NCBI RefSeq assembly: GCF_019656455.1
Contig: NZ_BPMK01000012.1
Location: 96,726 to 160,725 of the forward strand
Direction of reading: 5' to 3'
Origin: Noviherbaspirillum aridicola
GTDB lineage: Bacteria; Pseudomonadota; Gammaproteobacteria; Burkholderiales; Burkholderiaceae_D
Length of the DNA stretch: 64,000 bases
Positions 53,006 to 60,732 of the stretch are shown here, piece by piece (position 1 is the stretch's first letter; every line of letters begins with the position of its first letter). The notes under the pieces were generated by a model that did not search any database, had not been told where the DNA came from, and worked only from the letters and a program-made list of their open reading frames with translations. Made by a program: the position numbers and the translations under genes.

Positions 53006-53022
53006 TCCCAAAATTTCTCACC
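53006..53022 (+). repeat. Iteron copy downstream of parB
   Basis: TCCCAAAATTTCTCACC, identical to the copy at 49616. Confidence 0.75.
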
Positions 53023-53237
53023 TCAATCGAGACGCAAATCGCGCTGCCCGCCCTGCTCGTGGCGACGGCGTCCCCTCATCGGTCCCCCTGATACGGCGCC
53101 TTGCAAGCCCTTGATCTCAAAGGAAAAGAAACCGGTCGGTCTGCACGCGGTACTGTCTTGAAACATTTTTTGCGATAAATGATAATAGGGCGCCGGCTGC
53201 TTCACCTACCCCCTATGGCGGACAACAACGCGCACCA

Positions 53238-55049
53238 ATGGAAAATCAGCACCTGCCGACGATCTCTCCCGAGCGCTCTGCCGCGCAGAAAAAGCAGGCT
53301 GGTGTCCAGGGCCAGCGTCTGCATGCGGGTCACTTCGCGTTCATGCGGGCCGTCATCCAGGGACTGGATACTCGCCAAAGCTGGGACCGGTACCTGCGCC
53401 TGGAGGGAGAGCATGACGACATTCGCCACGTCAGGCGAACGATTCAACGCATACGGGATGAATTTGCCTCTGCCGCACGGAGGCACGCGCGTCATGGCAT
53501 CGCCCGCCTGATCCAGCTGGACGCGGACCGGATCGACGAACGGGCCGGCAAACTGCCGACGCTGGATGAGTTTGCGGCTGAGCGTGGTCTCGAGGAATTT
53601 TCACAGGCGGAACAGCTGGATTTCTACCGGGAGGTTTACGGGATTGCGCCAACCGGGGCAGCCAGGCGCAGACGGGTTATTGCCCGTCAGCTGGAAGCGC
53701 TGCGATGGCTCGAAGAACTTGTCGCGGAACCCCCTCGGGCCCAGGATCCGCCCCGATCGTGGATACACCCCGATATCGCGGCGCGGCTGGAGCAGGCCGG
53801 CATCGACTCCCTTGAAGCACTCGTACTGCGCATCAATGGTGTCGGCTACCGCTGGTGGGCGGGAATCCCGGGCATAGGGATCGGCAAGGCCGAGCGCATC
53901 GTGAGCTGGCTGAGAGCGCAAGAGTCCAGCCTGGGCATGACGCTGGGTCCGCACGTCGACCAGCCGCGTCAGCAGACGAGTACGTCGGATCTTCGCCAGC
54001 TCGTGAAGGGCGGCACCCAGGTCGTCCCCATCGAAAAATTCGTTGCCCCTCCCGGACTGGACGGCGCCGACGGCCGGTTTCGCGCGCCAAAGGAAAATTG
54101 CCGGATCCCGGCCACGAACGATGTGCAGGCAATCTTCGCCTGGGTCGAATCCAAGGCAGCCAACGCCAGCACCCGGCGATCCTATCTGAAGGAGGGCGAG
54201 CGCTTCCTCTTGTGGGCGGTACTGGAAAGAGGCCGCGCGCTTTCATCCCTCGAGGCTGCGGACTGCGTCGCCTATCAGGCCTTCATGACCGACCCGCAGC
54301 CGTCCGCCAGGTGGTGCGGTCCGCGGGGGCGAGAAAAATGGAGCCCGCTCTGGCGCCCCTTCGAAGGGCCGCTTTCCGATGCCGCGCGTCGTCACGCGGC
54401 GGTGGTGCTGAAAAATCTGTTCAGCTACCTGGTGTCGAACGGCTACCTCGTCGCCAGCCCCTGGCAGGAACTCGCGTTGCCGGCTCAGCAGAAACAGCCG
54501 CGGCAGCAGCTCTCCGCCGCGCACTGGCAGCGCATAGAGCGGTTTGCGGATTCTCTCGCCGCGACGTCAGCCAATGCGCGCCTGGTATTTGCGCTGCAAT
54601 TGATCGGTCAGACCGGCCTGCGCCTTTCCGAAGCGGTCGCAGCTAAACTCGATGATGTGCAACGCACGCCCGCCGGAATGATCCTATTGACTGGTGTACG
54701 CGAAGGCAAGGAACGCCGAGTTCCGCTGCCGCCCCCCTTGCTGTCCCATCTTGCGCGGTATCTCGAGTCCCGCGGCCTGCACCCGGACCCAGTCAACCCA
54801 GCCAATGCCGGAGCCTACCTGCTCGGCCCGGCGCTGGACGTACACGAGCGCGCTCCATGGTCTCCACAGCACCTGCGGCAGGCAAACGCCAAAGCCGGCA
54901 TTGCCGTCGGTACGCTGAGGGACCAGTTCAAAACTTTCTTCACCGCCTGTGCCAAAGCCGCCACCGATGCCCCCCCCGAGGACCGTGCTGCATTGGAAGC
55001 AGCCAGCGCAAGCTGGCTGCGGCGCATCTCTGCCGGCGCGAACGCCTGA
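53238..55049 (+). CDS. Tyrosine-recombinase-family protein lacking the C-terminal catalytic boxes
   Basis: A 603-residue integrase-like protein. The N-terminal ~250 residues form an extra domain of the phage-integrase-associated type seen on Burkholderiales plasmids (RLHAGHFAFMRAVIQGLDTRQSWDRYL, given in part: FAFMRAVIQGLDTRQSW), followed by a SAM-like core-binding domain (about 300-410) and a catalytic domain with the box I Arg R462 (TGLRLSEA) and the beta-hairpin K491 (REGKERRVPL). The chain ends soon after SWLRRISAGANA, so HxxR, the H/W and the Tyr nucleophile are missing. None of the three downstream frames restores them. No ribosome binding site precedes the ATG. Confidence 0.75.
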   Translation: MENQHLPTISPERSAAQKKQAGVQGQRLHAGHFAFMRAVIQGLDTRQSWDRYLRLEGEHDDIRHVRRTIQRIRDEFASAARRHARHGIARLIQLDADRIDERAGKLPTLDEFAAERGLEEFSQAEQLDFYREVYGIAPTGAARRRRVIARQLEALRWLEELVAEPPRAQDPPRSWIHPDIAARLEQAGIDSLEALVLRINGVGYRWWAGIPGIGIGKAERIVSWLRAQESSLGMTLGPHVDQPRQQTSTSDLRQLVKGGTQVVPIEKFVAPPGLDGADGRFRAPKENCRIPATNDVQAIFAWVESKAANASTRRSYLKEGERFLLWAVLERGRALSSLEAADCVAYQAFMTDPQPSARWCGPRGREKWSPLWRPFEGPLSDAARRHAAVVLKNLFSYLVSNGYLVASPWQELALPAQQKQPRQQLSAAHWQRIERFADSLAATSANARLVFALQLIGQTGLRLSEAVAAKLDDVQRTPAGMILLTGVREGKERRVPLPPPLLSHLARYLESRGLHPDPVNPANAGAYLLGPALDVHERAPWSPQHLRQANAKAGIAVGTLRDQFKTFFTACAKAATDAPPEDRAALEAASASWLRRISAGANA

Positions 55050-55144
55050 TCGAACAGCCGACCGCCGTCTGGTTTCAAAGCGCAAACGCCGTTCCGAAAG
55101 AGTTGGCCTCGTTATGCCGCCGTTAGTACGTTTTAGAACGTAGA

Positions 55145-56182
55145 ATGACAGCGATGGGAACACGACCGACACAGAAGACGAGGCGGGCGCAACAAGCCGG
55201 CGTCGGTGCGGACTGGGTGGAACTCTTCGACGATTGGGTGGCGCACGGGGCAGGGCGCCTCGACACGTCTGCATCGGTGAAGACGCTGACCAAGGCATCG
55301 ACGCGCATATACCTCGAAATGTGGAAAGCCTTCGGGCGATTCTGCGTGCAGGAGCGCCTCAGCCTCGATTCCCTGAGCGAAGCCGATATCGAACGCTATC
55401 TCCACTCGCGAGAACATCATGACAAGCGCCGCTCCGGACCGCTCTCCGCGCGTTACGCGTGGCGCATGCTCCATCTGATCGATCGCATGCTCGAGCACGA
55501 TGCAATGCGGCGTGGCGGAGTACGCAACCCGGCTTCGCTGCATCTCCTGCGCCGCACGCCCTACCGGCATGCGAACGCAGTCGACAACGACAAGACCCCC
55601 GTCTGTCTCTCGCCGGACGAACTTCGCCGCCTGCTCGCGTATCTCCAAGCCGCCGGCGAGGGCGGGGAAGCCAGCTGGAAGTCCGAGCGCGACCGGGCGG
55701 CAGTCGCCCTGATGCTGGGCGCCGGATTGACGCCGGCCGAAATGCGACAGCTCAGGCTCGAGAGTCTTCCTCCATGTTCGGCCACCGGCCGCGCGCCGGC
55801 ACAGCTGCGTTCGGTCGGCGACCACGGGCATGCCCGGAACGTGCCGCTGCCGGCCTGGGCAGGTAGCATCCTGCATCGCTGGCGCCAGCGCCGCTTGATG
55901 CTGGGCATAGCCGGCACCTACGTCTTTCCGTCCACCTTGAACGGCAAGCCCTGGTCCCATACCGGATCGCAGGAGGCGTGCAAGCAGGTTCTCGTCCACG
56001 CAGGATTGTCCCCTGGACCGGGCGGCCTGTTCCGCCTGCGTCATAGCTTCGCGCTTACACATCTGCGCGCGGGAGAAGACGAAAAACGGGTGGCCGGCTG
56101 GCTCGGCTACCGCGATGCCGACAGCATTGCCCAGTACCGCCCGCTCGTCGCCGCCGCGCTCGGCGGCGGCCGCGGCGCCTAA
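55145..56182 (+). CDS. Tyrosine-recombinase-family protein with substituted box I
   Basis: A 345-residue XerC/D-size recombinase. The core-binding domain is at about 45-125. In the catalytic domain the box I Arg is replaced (LGAGLTPAEM, T196) and the HxxR His is Phe (F296-R-L-R299), while R299, a Tyr in place of the H/W (Y322) and the nucleophile Y331 (IAQYRP) are in place. It follows the first recombinase gene after 95 bases on the same strand. Both probably act as a pair in replicon-dimer resolution or integration. Another start is the Met at 55154. Confidence 0.75.
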   Translation: MTAMGTRPTQKTRRAQQAGVGADWVELFDDWVAHGAGRLDTSASVKTLTKASTRIYLEMWKAFGRFCVQERLSLDSLSEADIERYLHSREHHDKRRSGPLSARYAWRMLHLIDRMLEHDAMRRGGVRNPASLHLLRRTPYRHANAVDNDKTPVCLSPDELRRLLAYLQAAGEGGEASWKSERDRAAVALMLGAGLTPAEMRQLRLESLPPCSATGRAPAQLRSVGDHGHARNVPLPAWAGSILHRWRQRRLMLGIAGTYVFPSTLNGKPWSHTGSQEACKQVLVHAGLSPGPGGLFRLRHSFALTHLRAGEDEKRVAGWLGYRDADSIAQYRPLVAAALGGGRGA

Positions 56183-56226
56183 CAGTTATGATAAGGGCCG
56201 CTCAATCGATATTCGCAGCCCCCTTT

Positions 56227-59079
56227 ATGCCTTTCCAGAAACTACGCAGCAAGAAGATCGCCGCCATGCAGGCCGAGGTGCAGGAATTCGAAGATCCCGC
56301 AAGCGGCGCGCGCCACATTCACCTCGCCAACAGTGACAAGGAATACGTCTTCCTCGTCGCCTTCCCCACGGTTCCGGATGCCAGCGACGGCCGCGCCCAT
56401 ATCCTCGAACATCTTGCGCTATGCGGAAGCCGGCGTTATCCGGTGCGCGATCCGTTTTTCGCCATGTCGCGCCGCTCGATCGCGCACTTCATGAATGCGA
56501 TGACGTACGCCGACAAGACCGTCTATCCCTTTGCCAGCACCGATCGCACCGACTTCTTCAACCTGCTGCATGTGTATCTCGACGCCGCGTTCTTTCCGCG
56601 GCTCGACTATCTCGATTTTCTGCAGGAAGGCTGGCGTCTCGTGCTGGAGGGCGATCAGCTGAGCTATCAGGGGATCGTGTTCAACGAAATGAAGGGCGCG
56701 TTCGCCGATCCGGTTCGCGCCCTCGATGCCGGCATTGCAGCCGAACTGCTCGCGGGTACCACCTATGCGCACGAGTCCGGCGGCGATCCCCTGCACATTC
56801 CATCGCTGACGCACGAGGCACTGCGCGAGTTTCACCGAACCCACTATCACCCATCGCAGGCCGTCTTCATGACGGCGGGGGCGATCGACCCGACAGAGAT
56901 CCAGCAGGTCATCGACGAGCACGTCCTGAGCCAGATGCACGGCAAGCTGCCGCGGCTCCTGCCCGAACTGGCCGGACAGTGGCCGGCGCCGAAGTCGACC
57001 AGGATCAGCATTCCGGGGCGCGACCATGGCATGCAGTTCGCCTGGCTGCTGGGACAATCGGTCGATGTCAACGCGCACTATGAGGCCATCCTGCTTGACA
57101 CCGGCCTGCTCGGCAATGCCGCCGCGCCGCTGGCGAACGCCATGGAGAGCGCCGGCTTCGGGCGGCCATCGGCGATGAATGGCGTCGATACCGGCATGCG
57201 CCAGCTCGTCTTCCACCTCGGCATGGAAGGACTGCAGGAAGACCAGGTCGCCCAGGCGCGCGAGCAGATATGGCGCGCGCTTGAACGCGCCGCCGAGGAG
57301 GGGGTTCCGCGCTCGGTCCTAGAAGCCGGCCTTCGTGATCATCGCTTCCGCCAGCGCGAGATCGCCGCCGGATCCCTGCCCAATTCGATGCGCCGCCTGC
57401 TGCGCGCCATCCCTTATGAGATGTACGGCGGGGATGTGATGCTCGGCTTCGACAACGAGGATGTGCTGCGCGATCTGCAGCAAAAAATCGCCGACCCCGC
57501 ATGGTTCAAGACGCTCGTGCGCGGTCTGCTCGACAATCCCACGCGCCTGGACGCCGAAGTGCTGCCCGATCCCGACTACTTCGACAAGCGCGAACAGGCC
57601 GAGCGTGCGCAACTGGAACAACGGCGCACCGCCCTGACCGAGAGCGAAAAGCAGCGCCTGCAGCGCGAAGCGGAGCAACTCGTCGAACGGCAACGGGCGC
57701 CGGTAAACAACGATGTCCTGCCGCGCATTCTTCCGCAGGATCTCGATCCGACGCCTCACCCCGTCGAAGCGGTACGGAAGGATGCTTCCGGTGCCGCACC
57801 GATCGTCATCGCCTCCAACGCCGTGTCGTACGCGCGCGTGCTGTACGACCTCTCGGATCTGCCCGAACAGGACTGGCCGTGGCTCCAGCTCTATGCGGAG
57901 ATCGTGACCGAACTCGGTGTCGGCAGCCGGACCTACCTGGAAGCCGATGCATGGCGTCACGACAAGGTTCCGTACTTCGACATGAACGTGCACGTGATGC
58001 AGACGCAGGGCGACTCTCGCGGCCTGCGCATCATCGCCGACTTCTATGCCAAAGGCCTGAGCGAAGAAAATGCCGCGATAGCCGAGGTCCTGAAGGACTC
58101 GGTGCAGGGCGCCCGGTTCGACGAACTCGACCGCATCGCCTACCTCATCGACAGCAATATGCAAGACCTGCGCGACGATCTGGCCGAGAATGGCGATGAT
58201 TACGCCAAGCTCGCCGCAACCGCTCCGCTTTCGCCGTTGCGACGTTATGAACAGATGGTGCGGGGCTCCGCCTGGCTGGAATTCTTCCATCGCCTGCACG
58301 GCCAATCGAGGGACGATCAAGGCTTGCGCCGGATTGCCGAGAAACTCGCCGCCATGCACCGGCGCATAACATCGGCGCCAGGCACGGTCCTCGCAGCCGG
58401 CGCCGAGCACGACGTGCGCAAGCTGATCGAGGGCGTTTCACTGCCTTCAGGCACCGCGCCTTCGCAGCCGTCATGCGGCGCACCCGCCGCAGCGCCTCTT
58501 GCCAATCTCGCGCTGCATGCGCCGGCGCAGGTCAATCACTGTTTCGCCGCGTGGCCGGGCCCCACCTTATCGCATCCCGACGCGCCAGTCCTGGCCGTAC
58601 TCGGCGAACTGATGACCAACCTGGTGTTGCATCAGTCTCTGCGGGAGGAGGGCGGCGCCTATGGCGGTCATGCCGCCTATTCCACCGACTCCAATCTGTT
58701 CGTGATGATGTCCTACCGGGATCCGCGGCTTGAGGAGACCTATGAGGTCTTCCAGGACGCGATTGAGTGGGTACTCGACAGCGACATCGCACGGGAAAAG
58801 GTGGAGGAAGCCATCATCTGCGTGATGCAATCGCTCGACCGGCCGCGCACGCCTTTCGAGGCCGTCATGTGGGCCTGGGAACAGCAGGAGCGCGGTATAA
58901 CAGATGAAATACGACGCAGCTATCGGACCGGCGTGCTGGAGTGCACGACCGAGCGCCTGAAGCAAGCCGCTGCCGACTGGCTCAAGGACAAGCCATTCAG
59001 CCGTGCGGCCTTCGTCGGCAGGTCGGAGCAAGCCCTTGCCGGGCTAGAGCTTCTGCGACTGGCTGAACTGGCGGGCTGA
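56227..59079 (+). CDS. M16C-type (presequence protease-like) metallopeptidase
   Basis: A 950-residue zinc peptidase of the insulinase superfamily, in the size range of PreP/M16C enzymes that form a single-chain clamshell. The inverted zinc motif is H58-I-L-E61-H62, with the third ligand E154 in GIVFNEMKGAF. The C-terminal half has LREEGGAYGGHAAYSTDSNLFVMMSYRDP, the substrate-binding Arg/Tyr block typical of the inactive half. It degrades short unfolded peptides in the cytoplasm (no signal peptide). An upstream in-frame ATG at 56188 would add 13 residues. Confidence 0.88.
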   Translation: MPFQKLRSKKIAAMQAEVQEFEDPASGARHIHLANSDKEYVFLVAFPTVPDASDGRAHILEHLALCGSRRYPVRDPFFAMSRRSIAHFMNAMTYADKTVYPFASTDRTDFFNLLHVYLDAAFFPRLDYLDFLQEGWRLVLEGDQLSYQGIVFNEMKGAFADPVRALDAGIAAELLAGTTYAHESGGDPLHIPSLTHEALREFHRTHYHPSQAVFMTAGAIDPTEIQQVIDEHVLSQMHGKLPRLLPELAGQWPAPKSTRISIPGRDHGMQFAWLLGQSVDVNAHYEAILLDTGLLGNAAAPLANAMESAGFGRPSAMNGVDTGMRQLVFHLGMEGLQEDQVAQAREQIWRALERAAEEGVPRSVLEAGLRDHRFRQREIAAGSLPNSMRRLLRAIPYEMYGGDVMLGFDNEDVLRDLQQKIADPAWFKTLVRGLLDNPTRLDAEVLPDPDYFDKREQAERAQLEQRRTALTESEKQRLQREAEQLVERQRAPVNNDVLPRILPQDLDPTPHPVEAVRKDASGAAPIVIASNAVSYARVLYDLSDLPEQDWPWLQLYAEIVTELGVGSRTYLEADAWRHDKVPYFDMNVHVMQTQGDSRGLRIIADFYAKGLSEENAAIAEVLKDSVQGARFDELDRIAYLIDSNMQDLRDDLAENGDDYAKLAATAPLSPLRRYEQMVRGSAWLEFFHRLHGQSRDDQGLRRIAEKLAAMHRRITSAPGTVLAAGAEHDVRKLIEGVSLPSGTAPSQPSCGAPAAAPLANLALHAPAQVNHCFAAWPGPTLSHPDAPVLAVLGELMTNLVLHQSLREEGGAYGGHAAYSTDSNLFVMMSYRDPRLEETYEVFQDAIEWVLDSDIAREKVEEAIICVMQSLDRPRTPFEAVMWAWEQQERGITDEIRRSYRTGVLECTTERLKQAAADWLKDKPFSRAAFVGRSEQALAGLELLRLAELAG

Positions 59080-59137
59080 CCGTGATCGCCAGTGCAGGAC
59101 ATTCCCTCAGGGTGGCGGCGCATGGGCGGGGGATAGC

Positions 59138-60394
59138 ATGGACAATCTGAGCCATGCCCTGGCCGGCCTAGCGGCCGGCGAAATTCTCCACCGCCTGCTG
59201 CCTGCCGAAAGCGATCCTCGCGCCGCTTCGACCCGCCATCGTCTGCTGCTCGTCACGGCAGCGCTGGCCGGGAATTTTCCCGACCTCGACCTGGTTCTCA
59301 CGCCGCTGTTGCCGGCGCCGCTCGGATACCTTCTCCACCACCGGGGCCATACCCATACGCTGCTGTACGCGCTGCCGCAGATGCTGTTGCTGGCAGCCGC
59401 AATGCTGCTGGCCTGGCCCGGTGCAAGGCGTCAGCTAACGGCGAGCAGGGTCTCGCGCACCGGATTTCTGTTCGCGCTGGCACTGGGTTTCGGCCTGCAC
59501 CTTGCCATGGACTACCTCAACTCCTATGGCCTGCATCCCTTCCATCCCTTCGACGCCGGTTGGCTGTATGGCGACATGGTTTTCATACTCGAGCCGATGT
59601 TCTGGATCGCCCTCGGCGCGCCATTGGCCATGACCATCTCCAGCCGCCGCTGGCGGCTGCTCTGGTTGTCGCTCCTGCTTGCCGTACCGTTGTACTTCAC
59701 GGTCAAGTCCTTCCTCTCGTGGTATGCCTTGGCCGTCTTGTACGCCGTGGCAGCCTTCGGCGCGCTGGCCCAGCTCGGGACCGGTCCGCGGGGTTGCAAG
59801 GGGCTCGCCGCCGGCATCACCATGCTCTGCGTATTCGTCGGCGTGCAGGCCGCAGCGTCGCGCCAGGCCGGTCAGGTGGTGCGCGCCGCGATGCAGATGC
59901 GCGCCGAGCCCGGCGTTGTGCACGACGTCGCGCTCACTGCGTTTCCCAGCCATCCGGTTTGCTGGGTGTTTGCGGCCATCGAGAGCAGTGAAGGAAAGGA
60001 CGAATACAGGCTTGCACGGGGCGTCGTCAGCCTCGCGCCCGATCATCTACCGGCCGCAGCCTGCCCGCAGGCGCTGAACATCCTGTCGGGCAGCGCGGGG
60101 CGAGAGGCAGTCGTCTTCGTCGACGACACCAGGGGCAGCCTGAAGAAGTTGAGGGAGACCCAAGCCCAGGACTGCTTCTTCGATGCTTGGCTGCGTTTTG
60201 CGCGGATGCCCTTGCTCGAGGAAGGCGTCGCCAGCGATCTTCGCTTCAGGAGCAGTGCGCGGGGAAATTTCACCGAGATGGACTTGTCGGACTTCCGTTC
60301 CTCGCCATGTCCGGAAAACGTACCCCAATGGCGCCATCCACGCGCAGACCTGCTGAATCTGAAAACACTCTCAGATGGGAATGATTTTCAATAA
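59138..60394 (+). CDS. YdjM-like membrane-bound metal-dependent hydrolase
   Basis: A 418-residue protein. The N-terminal half is the YdjM/LexA-binding membrane hydrolase domain: MDNLSHALAGLAAGEI with H6, GNFPDLDLVLTPL (D49, D51) and HHRGHTHTLL (68-73), plus several membrane spans up to about residue 230. The second half (about 240-418) is soluble and of unknown function. GGGGGA precedes the ATG. The family is of unknown substrate; some members respond to DNA damage. Confidence 0.8.
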   Translation: MDNLSHALAGLAAGEILHRLLPAESDPRAASTRHRLLLVTAALAGNFPDLDLVLTPLLPAPLGYLLHHRGHTHTLLYALPQMLLLAAAMLLAWPGARRQLTASRVSRTGFLFALALGFGLHLAMDYLNSYGLHPFHPFDAGWLYGDMVFILEPMFWIALGAPLAMTISSRRWRLLWLSLLLAVPLYFTVKSFLSWYALAVLYAVAAFGALAQLGTGPRGCKGLAAGITMLCVFVGVQAAASRQAGQVVRAAMQMRAEPGVVHDVALTAFPSHPVCWVFAAIESSEGKDEYRLARGVVSLAPDHLPAAACPQALNILSGSAGREAVVFVDDTRGSLKKLRETQAQDCFFDAWLRFARMPLLEEGVASDLRFRSSARGNFTEMDLSDFRSSPCPENVPQWRHPRADLLNLKTLSDGNDFQ

Positions 60395-60423
60395 GGACGA
60401 ATTCACAAAATTTTGTATGGCAC

Positions 60424-60441
60424 AGCGGGGAAAACCCCGCT
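60424..60441 (+). terminator. Hairpin after the ydjM-like gene
   Basis: AGCGGGG and CCCCGCT form a 7-bp stem around AAAA, followed by TCATATT. Confidence 0.6.
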
Positions 60442-60493
60442 CATATTGGGCCGGCAGTACCCAAAAAAATCCAGTTCAGGAATCGAGCGAGAC

Positions 60494-60530
60494 ACAAGCC
60501 CGACGGCGATCCCGGCGGGCTTGTTTATAT
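60494..60530 (+). terminator. Intrinsic terminator-like hairpin
   Basis: ACAAGCCCG and CGGGCTTGT form a 9-bp stem with a 13-base loop, followed by TTATAT. Confidence 0.6.
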
Positions 60531-60631
60531 TCAGGGCGTGAATAACAGGCATCACGAACTGAAAGCGGACGGCTCTCTTGCGTTTCGTTAAGATTCAACC
60601 CGTCTCCTCCAACTCTCCTTGAATTGGATTT

Positions 60632-60666
60632 ACCCGCAAGTCGAAAGACCTGCGGGTTTTTTTTTG
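60632..60666 (+). terminator. Strong orphan intrinsic terminator
   Basis: ACCCGCA and TGCGGGT pair, with further pairing inside, and are followed by nine T. No gene ends directly before it on this strand. Confidence 0.8.
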
Positions 60667-60684
60667 CCGTCACCCATCCGTCAG

Positions 60685-60714
60685 TCGAAAAAAAGGCCCG
60701 CATCTGCGGGCCTT
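60685..60714 (-). terminator. Terminator of acnB
   Basis: On the minus strand AAGGCCCGC and GCGGGCCTT form a 9-bp stem followed by a run of T; it lies about 20 bases after the acnB stop. Confidence 0.85.
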
Positions 60715-60732
60715 GCTGTTGCATCGTACGGC

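Larger units (their letters stand above)
52232..53237. other. Non-coding partition/iteron region between parB and the recombinase gene
   Basis: About 1 kb with no supportable gene. It carries three more parS-like palindromes and four more iteron copies, interleaved. Short frames across it have no ribosome binding sites and contain the repeats. Confidence 0.65.
60395..60732. other. Intergenic region with four hairpins, no gene seen
   Basis: This 338-base gap between convergent ydjM-like and acnB genes holds four separate inverted repeats, two more than needed to end the two genes. A small RNA ending at the terminator at 60632 is possible but no clear promoter was found. Confidence 0.5.

Noticed and set aside
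53179..56198. ATGATAA..GGGC sequence on both sides of the recombinase pair as possible recombination sites
   Set aside because: The shared part is too short (7-11 bases) to separate from chance.
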